A stretch of 39,513 bases of DNA from a virus. The DNA lies in the IMG/VR virus record IMGVR_UViG_3300028892_001098, positions 1 through 39,513 of that record, one strand, 5' to 3'. This document shows, piece by piece, positions 38,581 through 39,513 of this stretch (positions are counted from its first letter, which is position 1; every line of letters begins with the position of its first letter). Under the pieces are notes generated by a model, which had not been told where the DNA came from, did no database searches, and saw only the letters and a list, made by a program, of their open reading frames with translations. The position numbers and the translations under genes were made by a program.

Positions 38581-39513
38581 CCATGTCGGTTGCTCCGCCG
38601 CCCTTGAGTTTGATTGATTCCGAGGAAAAGGTGACTACTGACATAGCCGTCAAGGTTGAATCATAAAGAGCCGTGAAAGGAACAGTCATTGTCTGCGAAT
38701 CGCGACCACTGATACTGGTTTCCGGCACGCCGTAGTGGACTTTGGCGAAGTCGAATCGAAGGTAGTTGAGAGCGTCCACCTCAAACAGAATGGAGATTGC
38801 GGGATTAGAGGCATCTCCATCGTGAAGTAGCCCCGCAAGCAATTCCGTATAGTGCGGCTCATCAACTGCTACATCACCGGAGAGAACGGCTTTATGGAAA
38901 GTGATTGAGCCGGTGATTTCACGAAGGGTTATCGGTGGTGCGCGAGCGCAGGTATTGGAGCCTAGAGTATATGAGTTATCGAGGTCGCGGCCGGTAGTGA
39001 TTTCAAAGTCAATGCTCTGAACCAGAGATGAATAGGCTGCGTTGGTCGCGAGGTCTTCAAAATTGACATACGCACCTGCGAAGTGTGCTGCATCTCCCGC
39101 ATAGTCGTAAGAGGGAGTGACGAGAGAGGCGAGGGTGGTGTTCGCTCCCTTACCTGTCAGGTTCGCTGTCATCATGGCGTATTCACCGATGGATGCACTG
39201 ATGGCGACGCTTTCAACGACTTGTCCCGCAAACTCATGGGCGTTATCATCTCGGCCAATCCTGACCGTGTATGAATCAAGGTCTACTGAAACCACTTCAG
39301 TAAGAGTATCTTCTACTCCGGGTGTGGCACCTTGAGTATGTGTGCCGTAAAGACCATGTAATAGCCTCATTACGAAGAAGTCAGGCTGAAGGGGCAGGGT
39401 GAAACTACCTGTGGCGTAGTGCTTCGTGTCTATTGCCTTCTCCGCTCCGTAGCGTGTGATATCCGCACGCGTGAGAACATCGAAGTTTTCCGAGTATGAT
39501 TCATCATTGACTT
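38573..39513 (-). CDS. Tail tube (major tail) protein, 5' end outside window
   Basis: The frame runs open to the right edge, so the start lies beyond the window; 312 residues are visible. KAIDTKHYATGSFTLPLQPD and LLHGLYGTHTQGATPGVEDT near the visible start, then VESVAISASIGEYAMMTANL, NLTGKGA and RAPPITLREITGSITF, form the repeating beta layout of siphovirus tail tube proteins, in particular the ligand-like G-x-(F/L)-x-L-x-(P/L) and GLxG pattern. Followed by the small gene, chaperones and tape measure, the normal tail order. Likely polymerises around the tape measure to form the tube. Confidence 0.7.
   Translation of the reverse strand, partial: VNDESYSENFDVLTRADITRYGAEKAIDTKHYATGSFTLPLQPDFFVMRLLHGLYGTHTQGATPGVEDTLTEVVSVDLDSYTVRIGRDDNAHEFAGQVVESVAISASIGEYAMMTANLTGKGANTTLASLVTPSYDYAGDAAHFAGAYVNFEDLATNAAYSSLVQSIDFEITTGRDLDNSYTLGSNTCARAPPITLREITGSITFHKAVLSGDVAVDEPHYTELLAGLLHDGDASNPAISILFEVDALNYLRFDFAKVHYGVPETSISGRDSQTMTVPFTALYDSTLTAMSVVTFSSESIKLKGGGATDMDA

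Larger units (their letters stand above)
202..39051. repeat. Highly iterated palindrome TCGCGA (about 150 dispersed copies)
   Basis: Hand count gives about 150 copies, first at 202 and last at 39046, with about 123 before 26870 and about 27 in the tail module. Equal base frequencies predict about 10. Copies lie in all codon phases (Phe/Leu/Ile-Ala, Leu/Val-Arg-Asp/Glu and others) and also in the non-coding gap at 5194, so codon choice alone does not explain them. By eye, ACGCGA, GCGCGA and CCGCGA are much rarer. Confidence 0.8.

Overview
The window looks like part of an archaeal head-tailed virus (Caudoviricetes-type), or an integrated copy of one. Two lines of evidence meet. The replication genes are archaeal in type: family B DNA polymerase, PCNA-like clamp, RFC-like clamp loader, MCM-like AAA+ helicase, PriS-type primase with a PriL-like tail, XPF/Hef-type ERCC4 nuclease, Cas4/RecB-like nuclease and a TFB-like cyclin-box protein. 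The minus-strand genes form a siphovirus-like tail module: tail tube protein, tail assembly chaperones with a -1 slippery site, tape measure and giant tail/baseplate protein. The host cannot be fixed from sequence alone. An uncultured euryarchaeal host (a magrovirus-like relationship) is a reasonable guess, not a result.

Layout. Positions 1-4136 (+) hold about 16 small, tightly overlapping ORFans joined by ATGA/GTGA stop-start overlaps. Positions 4142-4260 hold a candidate structured RNA, followed by one unknown gene. Positions 5135-5402 form an AT-rich non-coding segment with repeats, a possible control region or origin. Positions 5403-14261 (+) carry winged-helix proteins, the MCM-like helicase, a terminase-small-subunit-like Zn/HTH protein, a dNMP kinase, a TFB-like protein and the clamp loader. 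Positions 14330-20193 (+) carry an OB-fold/SSB-like protein, a RecA-like ATPase, the sliding clamp and two DNA methyltransferases. Positions 20190-26870 (+) carry PolB, the Cas4-like nuclease, the primase, the ERCC4 nuclease and many tiny zinc ribbons. A terminator-like hairpin at about 26866-26889 separates these from the convergent minus-strand tail module (26887-39513).

The plus-strand genes make up a nearly self-sufficient archaeal-style replisome: helicase, primase, polymerase, clamp, loader, ssDNA-binding protein, recombinase-like ATPase and nucleases. With it come nucleotide metabolism (dNMP kinase), DNA modification (two methyltransferases) and many small Zn-ribbon and winged-helix proteins likely to act on transcription or on host proteins. 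Capsid genes, large terminase and portal are not in this window.

The most striking signal is at DNA level. The palindrome TCGCGA occurs about 150 times by hand count, against about 10 expected at equal base frequencies. It falls in all reading frames and on both coding strands, and is densest in the replication half. It resembles in style the HIP1 palindrome of cyanobacteria. Other notable signals are the -1 slippery heptamer in the tail chaperone pair, a recurring 15-base stop/SD/start junction, and the nested-stem RNA candidate.
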